64,000 nucleotides of DNA, from assembly GCF_014649755.1 (NCBI RefSeq), contig NZ_BMTQ01000005.1, forward strand, positions 186,001-250,000. Reading direction: 5' to 3'. Within the stretch, counting starts at the first letter, position 1. The number at the start of each line of letters is the position of its first letter. This document shows positions 32,904 through 40,678 of this stretch, piece by piece. The DNA comes from Streptomyces litmocidini (GTDB taxonomy: Bacteria > Actinomycetota > Actinomycetes > Streptomycetales > Streptomycetaceae). The notes beneath the pieces were generated by a model. It did no database searches and was not told the origin of the DNA. It saw only the letters and a list, made by a program, of their open reading frames with translations. Made by a program: the position numbers and the translations under genes.

Positions 32904-33358
32904 CACGCCCCCGGACACGACCGGCCGGGGCCGCCCTCGCGGCGGCCCTGGCCGGGTGCGCGCTCGCCCTGTCCGCCGGCTGCGGCCGGGCCCCGGACCC
33001 GCACCCCGCACCGTCGCCCGCGCCCCGCACCAGCACCCCCGCCGACGTCTGCGCGAACCTGGTCTCGTACTGGGTGAAGGAGGCGCTCAGGGGGTCGAGG
33101 TGGGCGGGGCTCGACTGGGAGCAGAAGGGGCTCTCCAACGAGCAGTACGAGATCCACGACCAGGTGCTCGCGGCGGCCCGGGCCGAGGAGCGGCGGGCGG
33201 GGCGCAGGGGCGCCGAGGCGCTGGCGGACCGGGAGTCGCGGCGGCGCTGCGAGGCAGCGAAGGGAGCGACGGGGAGCTCGGAGAACTGGCGTCCGCCCGA
33301 CGAGTGGACCACCGCTCCGACGCCTTCCGGGACCCCGGGGGCCCCTCCCGGCGAATGA
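32900..33358 (+). CDS. Lipoprotein of unknown function coupled to the protease
   Basis: 152 residues with a lipobox (LALSAGC, Cys near residue 28) and a Pro/Ser-rich spacer (HPAPSPAPRTSTPADV). The short folded part is helical with two Cys (CANLVSYWVKEAL and RRRCEAAKG) and a conserved-looking SNEQYEIHDQVLAAARAEE stretch. A Pro/Thr tail ends it. No family recognised. The GTG start overlaps the stop of the secreted protease, so the pair is coexpressed. A regulatory or inhibitory role toward the protease would be guesswork. Confidence 0.72.
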   Translation: MTRPRTRPAGAALAAALAGCALALSAGCGRAPDPHPAPSPAPRTSTPADVCANLVSYWVKEALRGSRWAGLDWEQKGLSNEQYEIHDQVLAAARAEERRAGRRGAEALADRESRRRCEAAKGATGSSENWRPPDEWTTAPTPSGTPGAPPGE

Positions 33359-33828
33359 CCCCGGCCGTGTTCACCGTGACACTGCGTAACTTTCGCGCCA
33401 TTCGCGAACGGAATGGCCGGGTCAGCGCCCGACCTGCCCTTCGTCCGCTGACGAATGGACCGGTGTCCGATATCCGGAGACCCTCACGGGCGGGCCGTCA
33501 GGACCGTGATCCACTCAAGCCCCTTAGCGGAACTGGGCGTTCTCACCATGTGAACACCGCGCCGCCGACCACTGTGCCCGGGTTTGCACCCCACATGCAC
33601 ACCATCTCCGCCCGTCGGCATAACAAGACAGTCACATCCTGACCTGGGCGCTCCCCGCCGTTCCCCACCTGCGCCTAGAGTCACGGCCAGTCACCGCGCC
33701 GCCGGGCGCTTCCACTGCACGGCCCTGCTCGACCCAGTACGGCCCGGCATCGAAAACGGCACCTCTAGCTACACAGCTTCACGGCACCGCCTCAGCTTGA
33801 GGGGGCCGCGCCAGGGAAAGGATTTTTC
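33359..33828. other. 470-bp intergenic region upstream of livK
   Basis: No gene is supported here; short open frames on both strands lack coding character. A TAGAGT at 33676-33681 could be a -10 box for livK, giving a leader of about 140 nt, but no good -35 accompanies it. AT content rises near 33620 (CATAACAAGACAG). A GGGAAAGGA ribosome-binding site is at 33814-33822. The amino-acid-responsive control expected for a liv operon would sit here, but I cannot name a binding site. Confidence 0.5.
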
Positions 33829-35067
33829 GTGCGACACCGTTCTTTGCTCATCCTCACCAGCGTGCTCACCACGGGAGCGCTCACTCTCACCGCATGCGGT
33901 TCGCGTGACGACAAGGGCGGCAGCGACAACAACGCGGACGGCGGCGGCGTGACCGTCGTCATCGGCGTCGACGCGCCGCTGACCGGTTCCCTCTCCGCGC
34001 TCGGCCAGGGCATCAAGAACTCCGTGGACCTGGCGGTCCAGACCGCCAACAAGAACAAGGAAGTCCCCGGCGTCACCTTCAAGATCGAGGCGCTCGACGA
34101 CCAGGCCGTCCCGGCCTCCGGCCAGGCCAACGCCACCAAGCTCGTCGGCAACAAGGACGTCCTCGGCGTCGTCGGCCCGCTGAACTCCGGCGTCTCCCAG
34201 CAGATGCAGGGCGTCTTCGCCTCCGCCAAGCTGGCCCAGGTCTCCCCGGCCAACACGAACCCGGCGCTGAGCCAGGGCGACAACTGGGGCAAGGGCGAGT
34301 TCAAGCGCCCCTTCCCGACCTACTTCCGCACCGCCGCCACCGACGTCGTCCAGGGCAAGTTCGCCGCCCAGTACCTCTTCAAGGACGCCGGCAAGAAGAA
34401 GGTCTTCGTCGTCGACGACAAGCAGACCTACGGCGCCGGCCTCGCGTCGATCTTCTCCGACGAGTTCAAGCGCCTCGGCGGCACGATCGTCGGCACCGAC
34501 CACGTCACCGTGAAGGAGACCGACTTCTCCTCCACCGCCGACAAGGTCAAGTCCTCCGGCGCCGACTCCGTCTACTTCGGCGGCCAGTACCCCGAGGGCG
34601 GCCTGCTCTCCGACCAGGTCAAGAAGACCGGCGCCAAGATCCCCGTCATGGGCGGCGACGGCATCTACGACCCGGCCTTCATCAGCGCCTCCGCCGAGGC
34701 CAACGACGGTGACCTCGCCACCTCGATCGGCTACCCCGTCGAGAAGCTCCCCACCGCCAAGAAGTTCATCGAGGACTACAAGGCCGGCGGCTACAAGGAC
34801 CCGTACGCGGCCTACGGCGGCTACTCCTACGACGCCGGCTGGGCGGTCATCCAGGCCGTGAAGGCCGTCGTCGCCGCCAACAACGGCAAGCTGCCGTCCG
34901 ACGCCCGCGCCAAGGTCACCGAGGCCCTGGGCAAGGTCTCCTTCGACGGTGTGACCGGCAAGGTCTCCTTCGACGAGTTCGGCGACACCACCAACAAGCA
35001 GCTCACGGTCTACAAGGTCGAGGGCGGCAAGTGGGTCGACGTCAAGAGCGACACCTTCAACCAGTAA
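33829..35067 (+). CDS. livK: Branched-chain amino-acid ABC transporter binding protein
   Basis: 412 residues, a lipid-anchored periplasmic-binding-protein type I. The lipobox is LTLTACGS (Cys23). The mature fold shows VTVVIGVDAPLTGSLSALGQGIKNSVDLAV, VPASGQANATKLVGNKDVLGVVGPLNSGVS and VFVVDDKQTYGAGLASIF, as in LivJ/LivK. It captures Leu, Ile, Val (possibly other aliphatic amino acids) for the LivHMGF complex. GTG start with GGGAAAGGA. A 13-bp stem-loop separates it from livH, which would allow higher binding-protein levels than permease levels. Confidence 0.95.
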   Translation: MRHRSLLILTSVLTTGALTLTACGSRDDKGGSDNNADGGGVTVVIGVDAPLTGSLSALGQGIKNSVDLAVQTANKNKEVPGVTFKIEALDDQAVPASGQANATKLVGNKDVLGVVGPLNSGVSQQMQGVFASAKLAQVSPANTNPALSQGDNWGKGEFKRPFPTYFRTAATDVVQGKFAAQYLFKDAGKKKVFVVDDKQTYGAGLASIFSDEFKRLGGTIVGTDHVTVKETDFSSTADKVKSSGADSVYFGGQYPEGGLLSDQVKKTGAKIPVMGGDGIYDPAFISASAEANDGDLATSIGYPVEKLPTAKKFIEDYKAGGYKDPYAAYGGYSYDAGWAVIQAVKAVVAANNGKLPSDARAKVTEALGKVSFDGVTGKVSFDEFGDTTNKQLTVYKVEGGKWVDVKSDTFNQ

Positions 35068-35127
35068 TCACCGGCGTCACCCGCATCACCGGCACCCGCA
35101 AGGGAGCCCGCTCCCCCTGAACCAACC

Positions 35128-35158
35128 CGCGCGAGGGCGCAAACAGCGCCCTCGCGCG
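35128..35158 (+). terminator. Intercistronic stem-loop livK/livH
   Basis: CGCGCGAGGGCGC (35128-35140) and GCGCCCTCGCGCG (35146-35158) form a perfect 13-bp stem with an AAACA loop. No T-run follows. The position inside an operon points to partial termination or protection of the livK 3' end from exonuclease. Confidence 0.8.
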
Positions 35159-35192
35159 GAGTCTTATCCGACAAGCTCATCGGAGGCCTGCG

Positions 35193-36125
35193 GTGCACGA
35201 ACTGCCGCAACAGCTGGCCAACGGCCTGGCCCTCGGTGCCCTCTATGGCCTCATCGCCATCGGGTACACCATGGTCTACGGCATCGTCCAGCTCATCAAC
35301 TTCGCCCACGGCGAGATCTTCATGATCGGGGGCTTCGGCGCCCTCACCACCTACAGCGCTCTGCCGAGCGGCACGTCCCTGCTGGTGGCGATACCGCTCA
35401 TGATCGTCGGTGGCGCGATAGCCTCCGTGGCCGTCGCCACCGCCGCCGAGCGGTTCGCCTACCGCCCGCTGCGCAACGCGCCCCGACTGGCCCCGCTCAT
35501 CACGGCGATCGGCCTGTCCATCGCGCTCCAGCAGCTGGTCTGGCAGTTCTACCCGGACGCCAAGAAGGCGGTGAGCTTCCCCGAGTTCCAGGGCGAGGCG
35601 TTCCAGATCACCGGAAGCCTCTCGATCCAGCGCGCCGACGCCTTCGTGCTCGTCCTCGCCCCGCTGTGCATGCTCGCCCTCGGCCTCTTCGTCTCCAAGA
35701 GCCGCAGCGGCCGCGCCATGCAGGCCACCGCGCAGGACCCGGACACCGCGAAGCTGATGGGCATCAACACGGACCGCATCATCGTCATGGCCTTCGCCAT
35801 CGGTGCCGCGTTCGCCGCCGTCGCCGCCGTCGCGTACGGCGTCGACAAGGGCCAGATCAACTTCGAGATGGGCTTCATCCTCGGCCTCAAGGCCTTCACC
35901 GCGGCCGTCCTCGGCGGCATCGGCAACATCTACGGCGCCATGGTCGGCGGCGTCGTCCTCGGCATCGCCGAGTCCCTCTCGATCGCCTACATCGAGGACA
36001 TCCCCGGCATGCAGCAGCTCGGCGGCGGTGCCTGGTCCAACGTGTGGGCCTTCGTCCTCCTCATCCTCGTGCTCCTCGTGCGGCCCCAGGGCCTGCTGGG
36101 CGAGCGCGTCGCGGACAGGGCGTGA
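35193..36125 (+). CDS. livH: Branched-chain amino-acid permease LivH
   Basis: 310 residues with about eight membrane helices. The opening LPQQLANGLALGALYGLIAIGYTMVYGIVQLINFAHGEIFMIGGF is the LivH signature. The EAA-like loop is in MQATAQDPDTAKLMGINTDRII, where it contacts the ATPase subunits. Length typical. GTG start with GGAGG 5 nt upstream. The stop overlaps the region of the livM start. It forms the translocation channel with LivM. Confidence 0.95.
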   Translation: MHELPQQLANGLALGALYGLIAIGYTMVYGIVQLINFAHGEIFMIGGFGALTTYSALPSGTSLLVAIPLMIVGGAIASVAVATAAERFAYRPLRNAPRLAPLITAIGLSIALQQLVWQFYPDAKKAVSFPEFQGEAFQITGSLSIQRADAFVLVLAPLCMLALGLFVSKSRSGRAMQATAQDPDTAKLMGINTDRIIVMAFAIGAAFAAVAAVAYGVDKGQINFEMGFILGLKAFTAAVLGGIGNIYGAMVGGVVLGIAESLSIAYIEDIPGMQQLGGGAWSNVWAFVLLILVLLVRPQGLLGERVADRA

Positions 36126-36130
36126 GCACC

Positions 36131-37882
36131 ATGACCGAGACCAAGACCCAGACCGAGAACACCGTGAAGGCCTTCGGCGCGAAGCCGGCCGCCCTGCTCT
36201 GGACGGTCGTCGCCGGCAGCGTCGTCACCGTCGTGAGCGCCTTCCTCGCCTGGACGTGGACCACCGCCTTCCCCGGCAACCTCACGATCTACGGCAACCC
36301 CGCCCCGCTCCAGCTCCTCACGCTGGTCGGCGCGGTCCTCACCGGCCTGTTCGCGCTCTCCGCGGTCGGCGTGAAGGGCCTCGGCTGGCTGACGCCGACC
36401 GGCGCCCGCAAGGCCGTGTGGATCCTCGCCCTCGGCACCTTCGCCACCACCCTCTTCACCGCGCTCTCGATCATCGTGGAGCTGGGCGCCCTGGTGGACC
36501 TGGAGCCCGGCGCCGGCGTCGCCGTCCTCGCCTCGGCCGTCGCCTCGTTCGCCGCGTACAAGCTGCCCGACGACACCCGCAAGGCCTCCCCCGCCAAGCA
36601 GCTGCCGTCCTGGGCCGAGATCCTGATCATCGTCGCGGTCTTCGCCCTCGGCCTGTACGTCGTCACCTTCGGCATCGACACCGACGACTCGGAGCCGCAG
36701 CTCTTCATCGCGTACCTGATCCTCGTCGCCTTCTCCGCCACCGCGCTGGTCAAGTCCGGGCTCACCCGGCGGCTCTCCGCGATCACCGCGCGCAACCGCC
36801 AGGTGACGATCACGGCCGCCATCGTCATGGCGATCGCCTTCCCGTTCCTCCAGCAGAGCGGCGACACGTACACGCTGATCGCGGTCAACATCCTGATCTT
36901 CGCAACGGTCGCGCTCGGTCTGAACATCGTCGTCGGCCTCGCCGGTCTGCTCGACCTCGGTTACGTCGCCTTCCTCGGCGTCGGCGCGTACACCGCGGCC
37001 CTCGTCTCCGGCGCCACCTCCTCCGCGTTCGGCGTGCAGTTCCCCTTCTGGGCGGCGGCGCTGACCGGCATGGCGGCCTCCCTGGTGTTCGGCGTCGTCA
37101 TCGGTGCCCCGACCCTGCGGCTGCGCGGCGACTACCTCGCCATCGTGACCCTCGGCTTCGGTGAGATCTTCCGCATCGCCATGGGCAACCTCGACGGCAC
37201 CTCGGGCCCGCAGATCACCAACGGCCCGAACGGCATCCCGAACATCCCGCAGCTGGAGTTCTTCGGGTACAACTTCGGCGAGTCGCACACCGTCCTCGGC
37301 ATCGAGCTCGGCGCCTACGCCAACTACTACCTGCTCATGATCCTCATCATGGCGCTGGTCGTGGTCGTCTTCTCCCGCGCCGGCAACAGCCGCATCGGCC
37401 GCGCCTGGGTCGCGATCCGCGAGGACGAGACCGCCGCCACCGCGATGGGCATCAACGGCTTCCGGGTCAAGCTGGTCGCCTTCGCCCTCGGCGCGGCCCT
37501 GGCCGGCCTCGCGGGCACGGTGCAGGCGCACGTCAACACCACGGTGGTCCCGGAGAACTACGTCTTCGCCGGTCCCGTCCCGCCGAACTCCGCCTTCCTG
37601 CTCGCGGCCGTCATCCTCGGCGGCATGGGCACCATCACCGGCCCGATCGTCGGATCCGCGCTGCTCTTCCTGATCCCGGCCAAGCTGTCGTTCCTCCAGG
37701 ACTACCAGCTGCTCGGCTTCGGCATCGCCCTGATCCTGCTCATGCGCTTCCGCCCCGAGGGCCTCATCGCCAACAAGCGGGCGAAGTTGGAATTCCACGA
37801 GAACGACGACGACCAGCAGGTCGTGCCGGAGCAGCGGCAGTCCGCAGACGCGGGCGTCGGCACGGCGAAGGCAGGGGCGTGA
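36131..37882 (+). CDS. livM: Branched-chain amino-acid permease LivM (long actinobacterial form)
   Basis: 583 residues. The C-terminal 330 residues are the canonical LivM permease (NILIFATVALGLNIVVGLAGLLDLGYVAFLGVGAYTAAL; EAA-like loop RAWVAIREDETAATAMGINGFRVK; ending RFRPEGLIANKRAKLEF). The N-terminal 230 residues hold about five extra membrane helices, as in other actinobacterial LivM proteins. ATG 36131 is chosen because GGACAGGG is spaced properly for it; a GTG at 36122 overlapping the livH stop is the alternative. A short acidic Gln-rich tail ends the protein. Confidence 0.93.
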   Translation: MTETKTQTENTVKAFGAKPAALLWTVVAGSVVTVVSAFLAWTWTTAFPGNLTIYGNPAPLQLLTLVGAVLTGLFALSAVGVKGLGWLTPTGARKAVWILALGTFATTLFTALSIIVELGALVDLEPGAGVAVLASAVASFAAYKLPDDTRKASPAKQLPSWAEILIIVAVFALGLYVVTFGIDTDDSEPQLFIAYLILVAFSATALVKSGLTRRLSAITARNRQVTITAAIVMAIAFPFLQQSGDTYTLIAVNILIFATVALGLNIVVGLAGLLDLGYVAFLGVGAYTAALVSGATSSAFGVQFPFWAAALTGMAASLVFGVVIGAPTLRLRGDYLAIVTLGFGEIFRIAMGNLDGTSGPQITNGPNGIPNIPQLEFFGYNFGESHTVLGIELGAYANYYLLMILIMALVVVVFSRAGNSRIGRAWVAIREDETAATAMGINGFRVKLVAFALGAALAGLAGTVQAHVNTTVVPENYVFAGPVPPNSAFLLAAVILGGMGTITGPIVGSALLFLIPAKLSFLQDYQLLGFGIALILLMRFRPEGLIANKRAKLEFHENDDDQQVVPEQRQSADAGVGTAKAGA

Positions 37883-37887
37883 GAACC

Positions 37888-38961
37888 ATGACGACCACCA
37901 CCACGGAAACCGCCACCGGCACCGTCACGGCCGCGCCGGTCCTGGAAGCCAGCGGCGTCACCATGCGCTTCGGCGGTCTGACCGCCGTGCGCGGGGTCGA
38001 CCTGACCGTCCGCGAGGGCGAGATCGTCGGCCTGATCGGCCCGAACGGCGCCGGCAAGACCACCTTCTTCAACTGCCTGACCGGTCTGTACGTCCCGACC
38101 GAGGGTCAGGTCAGCTACAAGGGGACGGTCCTGCCGCCGAAGCCGCACCTGGTGACCCAGGCCGGCATCGCCCGTACCTTCCAGAACATCCGCCTCTTCT
38201 CCAACATGACGGTCCTGGAGAACGTCCTCGTCGGACGGCACACCCGGACCAAGGAGGGCCTGTGGTCGGCGCTGCTGCGCGGCCCCGGCTTCAAGAAGGC
38301 GGAGGCCGCCTCGCACGCGCGGGCCATGGAGCTCCTGGAGTTCGTGGGTCTGGCGAACAAGGCGGAGCACCTGGCGCGCAACCTGCCGTACGGCGAGCAG
38401 CGCAAGCTGGAGATCGCCCGCGCGCTCGCCAGCGACCCGGGCCTGCTGCTGCTCGACGAGCCGACGGCCGGCATGAACCAGAGCGAGACCCGCACCACCG
38501 AGGAGCTCGTCTTCGCGATCCGCGACCTCGGCATCGCGGTCCTGGTCATCGAGCACGACATGAAGTTCATCTTCAAGCTGTGCGACCGGGTGGCCGTCCT
38601 CGTCCAGGGCGAGAAGCTCGTCGAGGGTACGGCCGAGGTCGTCCAGGGCGACGAGCGCGTCGTGGCCGCGTACCTGGGCACGCCGTACGAGGACGCGCCC
38701 GGCGCGGAGGAGGCGGCCGAGGTCGAGGCCGCGGAGCAGGCGGCCACCCAGTCCGCCGAAGAGGCCGGCGAGGCCGAGGCGGAGACCGCCGAAGAGGCCG
38801 CCGCCGAAGCCGACGCGGCCCCCGCGGCGGAAGCCGACGAGGCCGAAGAGGCCCCCGAGGCGGAAGCCGAAGAGGCCGGCGACGCTCCCGCCGACGACAC
38901 CCCCGCCGACGGGGCTCCGGCCGCCGACGCGGACAGCACCACCGAAGGAGACTCCAAGTGA
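37888..38961 (+). CDS. livG: ABC ATPase LivG with long acidic C-terminal tail
   Basis: 357 residues. The ATPase portion (1-263) is standard LivG: Walker A GPNGAGKTT at 51-59, signature LPYGEQRKLEIARA, Walker B LLLLDEPTAG, then HDMKFIF and the LivG-type end VAAYLGT. Residues 264-357 are an added Ala/Glu-rich tail with 23 Glu and a single basic residue (the final Lys), not present in typical LivG of about 260 residues. ATG 37888 has GCAGGGG upstream at better spacing than the GTG 9 nt earlier. The stop overlaps the livF GTG. Confidence 0.93.
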   Translation: MTTTTTETATGTVTAAPVLEASGVTMRFGGLTAVRGVDLTVREGEIVGLIGPNGAGKTTFFNCLTGLYVPTEGQVSYKGTVLPPKPHLVTQAGIARTFQNIRLFSNMTVLENVLVGRHTRTKEGLWSALLRGPGFKKAEAASHARAMELLEFVGLANKAEHLARNLPYGEQRKLEIARALASDPGLLLLDEPTAGMNQSETRTTEELVFAIRDLGIAVLVIEHDMKFIFKLCDRVAVLVQGEKLVEGTAEVVQGDERVVAAYLGTPYEDAPGAEEAAEVEAAEQAATQSAEEAGEAEAETAEEAAAEADAAPAAEADEAEEAPEAEAEEAGDAPADDTPADGAPAADADSTTEGDSK

Positions 38962-39674
38962 CCGCGCTTCTGGAGGTCGAGGACCTCAGGGTCGCCTACG
39001 GCAAGATCGAGGCCGTCAAGGGCATCTCCTTCTCCGTCGAGGCGGGCCAGGTCGTCGCCCTGATCGGCACCAACGGCGCCGGCAAGACCACGACCCTGCG
39101 GACCCTCTCCGGCCTGCTCAAGCCCACCTCGGGCAAGGTCGTCTTCGACGGCCAGGTGCTCAACGGCATCCCGGCCCACAAGGTGGTCTCGCTGGGCCTC
39201 GCGCACTCCCCCGAGGGCCGGCACATCTTCCCCCGGCTGACCATCGAGGAGAACCTCCGGCTCGGCGCCTTCCTCCGCAAGGACAAGGACGGGATCGAGA
39301 AGGACATCCAGAAGTCCTACGACCTCTTCCCGATCCTGGGCGAGCGCCGCAAGCAGGCGGCGGGCACCCTCTCCGGCGGTGAGCAGCAGATGCTGGCGAT
39401 GGGCAGGGCGCTGATGTCCCGGCCCAAGCTGCTGATGCTGGACGAGCCCTCGATGGGTCTCTCCCCGATCATGATGCAGAAGATCATGGAGACCATCGCG
39501 ACGCTGAAGTCCGAGGGCATGACGATCCTGCTCATCGAGCAGAACGCGCAGGCCGCCCTCTCCCTCGCGGACCAGGGTTACGTCCTGGAGGTCGGCACGA
39601 TGAAGCTGTCCGGCACCGGCCGGGACCTGCTCGTGAACGACGACGTCCGCAAGACGTACCTCGGCGAGGAGTAG
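38958..39674 (+). CDS. livF: ABC ATPase LivF
   Basis: 238 residues. Walker A GTNGAGKTT near residue 38, the LivF-type AHKVVSLGLAHSPEGRHIFPRLTIEENL, signature TLSGGEQQMLAMGRALM, Walker B LLMLDEPSMGLSP and H-loop EQNAQAAL. It pairs with LivG to drive uptake. The GTG start overlaps the livG stop and GAAGGAG lies inside the livG 3' end. Last gene of the operon; a 33-bp perfect stem-loop follows directly. Confidence 0.96.
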   Translation: MTALLEVEDLRVAYGKIEAVKGISFSVEAGQVVALIGTNGAGKTTTLRTLSGLLKPTSGKVVFDGQVLNGIPAHKVVSLGLAHSPEGRHIFPRLTIEENLRLGAFLRKDKDGIEKDIQKSYDLFPILGERRKQAAGTLSGGEQQMLAMGRALMSRPKLLMLDEPSMGLSPIMMQKIMETIATLKSEGMTILLIEQNAQAALSLADQGYVLEVGTMKLSGTGRDLLVNDDVRKTYLGEE

Positions 39675-39679
39675 CACCA

Positions 39680-39750
39680 CCCGTCACGCACATGAGAGGA
39701 GGCCCGCCCCGCATCGCGCGGGGCGGGCCTCCTCTCATGTGCGTGACGGG
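39680..39750. terminator. Bidirectional terminator, perfect 33-bp stem
   Basis: Left arm 39680-39712 and right arm 39718-39750 are exact reverse complements over 33 bp with a 5-nt loop (ATCGC). The stem begins 5 nt after the livF stop and ends on the base next to the pdtaR-like stop, so it serves both convergent units. It is by far the longest perfect hairpin in the window. Confidence 0.95.
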
Positions 39751-40404
39751 CTACTGGCCCTTGGCCGCCTTCTTCTCCTCGGCGTCCTCGATGACGGCCT
39801 CGGCGACCTGCTGCATCGACATGCGGCGGTCCATCGAGGTCTTCTGGATCCAGCGGAACGCGGCCGGCTCCGTCAGGCCGTACTGGGTCTGCAGGATCGA
39901 CTTGGCGCGGTCGACGAGCTTGCGGGTCTCCAGGCGCTGGGAGAGGTCGGCGACCTCCTGCTCCAGGGCGCGGAGCTCGGCGAAGCGGGAGACGGCCATC
40001 TCGATGGCCGGCACCACGTCGCTCTTGCTGAAGGGCTTCACCAGGTAGGCCATGGCGCCGGCGTCCCGGGCCCGCTCGACGAGCTCGCGCTGCGAGAAGG
40101 CGGTGAGCATGAGGACCGGGGCGATGGACTCGCCGGCGATCTTCTCGGCGGCGGAGATGCCGTCGAGGACGGGCATCTTCACGTCGAGGATGACGAGGTC
40201 GGGGCGGTGCTCACGGGCGAGTTCGACGGCCTTCTGGCCGTCGCCGGCCTCGCCGACGACCGTGTAGCCCTCTTCCTCCAGCATCTCTTTGAGGTCGAGA
40301 CGGATGAGGGCCTCGTCCTCGGCGATGACGACGCGGGTCGTCAGCGGCGGGACGTGCGACGCTTCGGCGTCGTCAGCGGGCTGGGGCGACTCGGGGGCAG
40401 TCAC
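39751..40404 (-). CDS. ANTAR-domain response regulator (PdtaR type)
   Basis: 217 residues. The receiver domain (about 22-140) has the acidic pocket VVIAEDE, phospho-acceptor Asp74 in LVILDVKMP, the switch Thr in LMLTAFSQ and Lys in YLVKPFS. The C-terminal ANTAR domain (about 148-205) is a three-helix RNA-binding module: LVDRAKSILQTQYGLTEPAAFRWIQKTSMDRRMSMQQVAEAVI. ANTAR proteins bind paired RNA hairpins and prevent termination. A partner histidine kinase is not in the window, which resembles Mycobacterium pdtaR, whose kinase lies elsewhere. GTG start, GAGGAG 5 nt upstream. Confidence 0.93.
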   Translation of the reverse strand: MTAPESPQPADDAEASHVPPLTTRVVIAEDEALIRLDLKEMLEEEGYTVVGEAGDGQKAVELAREHRPDLVILDVKMPVLDGISAAEKIAGESIAPVLMLTAFSQRELVERARDAGAMAYLVKPFSKSDVVPAIEMAVSRFAELRALEQEVADLSQRLETRKLVDRAKSILQTQYGLTEPAAFRWIQKTSMDRRMSMQQVAEAVIEDAEEKKAAKGQ

Positions 40405-40519
40405 GCGGGCTCCTCGTTCGATGGCCTCGTTCCGAGGCGGATACAGCTCCCCATGAGCCTACCCACCTCCTGTAAGGTAGGGACACGGCGGGTGATCACC
40501 GACCTTCGTTTCGAAGGAT

Positions 40520-40592
40520 GCCCCGGTAGCCCAGCGGAAGAGGCAGTGGTCTCAAACACCATACAGCGTGGGTTCGAATCCCACCCGGGGCA
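40520..40592 (+). tRNA. tRNA with anticodon CAA (Leu codon UUG), class-I shape
   Basis: A 73-nt cloverleaf: acceptor GCCCCGG/CCGGGGC (7 bp), D arm with the GG pair, anticodon stem GTGGT/ACCAT, loop CTCAAAC with anticodon CAA at 40553-40555, 5-nt variable loop ACAGC, T arm GTGGG-TTCGAAT-CCCAC, discriminator A73. CCA is not encoded. The anticodon reads UUG (Leu), but bacterial tRNA-Leu normally has a long class-II variable arm, absent here. A stem-loop CCTTCG-TTT-CGAAGG (40503-40517) sits just before the 5' end. It lies in the gap between two minus-strand genes. Confidence 0.88.
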
Positions 40593-40678
40593 CTTTACCT
40601 TTGATTCCAAGGTTTGAGACGGACGGGGTGATCAAGCTCCGCCCCCGTCGACGCCCCCTCGACACCCCTTCGGTCCCC

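Noticed and set aside
33484..33684. 66-codon minus-strand open frame in the gap before livK
   Set aside because: No ribosome-binding site, mixed Gly/Arg composition with no hydrophobic core, and it lies in the likely livK promoter region.
40401..40610. 69-codon minus-strand frame covering the tRNA gene
   Set aside because: It is antisense to a perfect tRNA cloverleaf; tRNA complements often give spurious frames.
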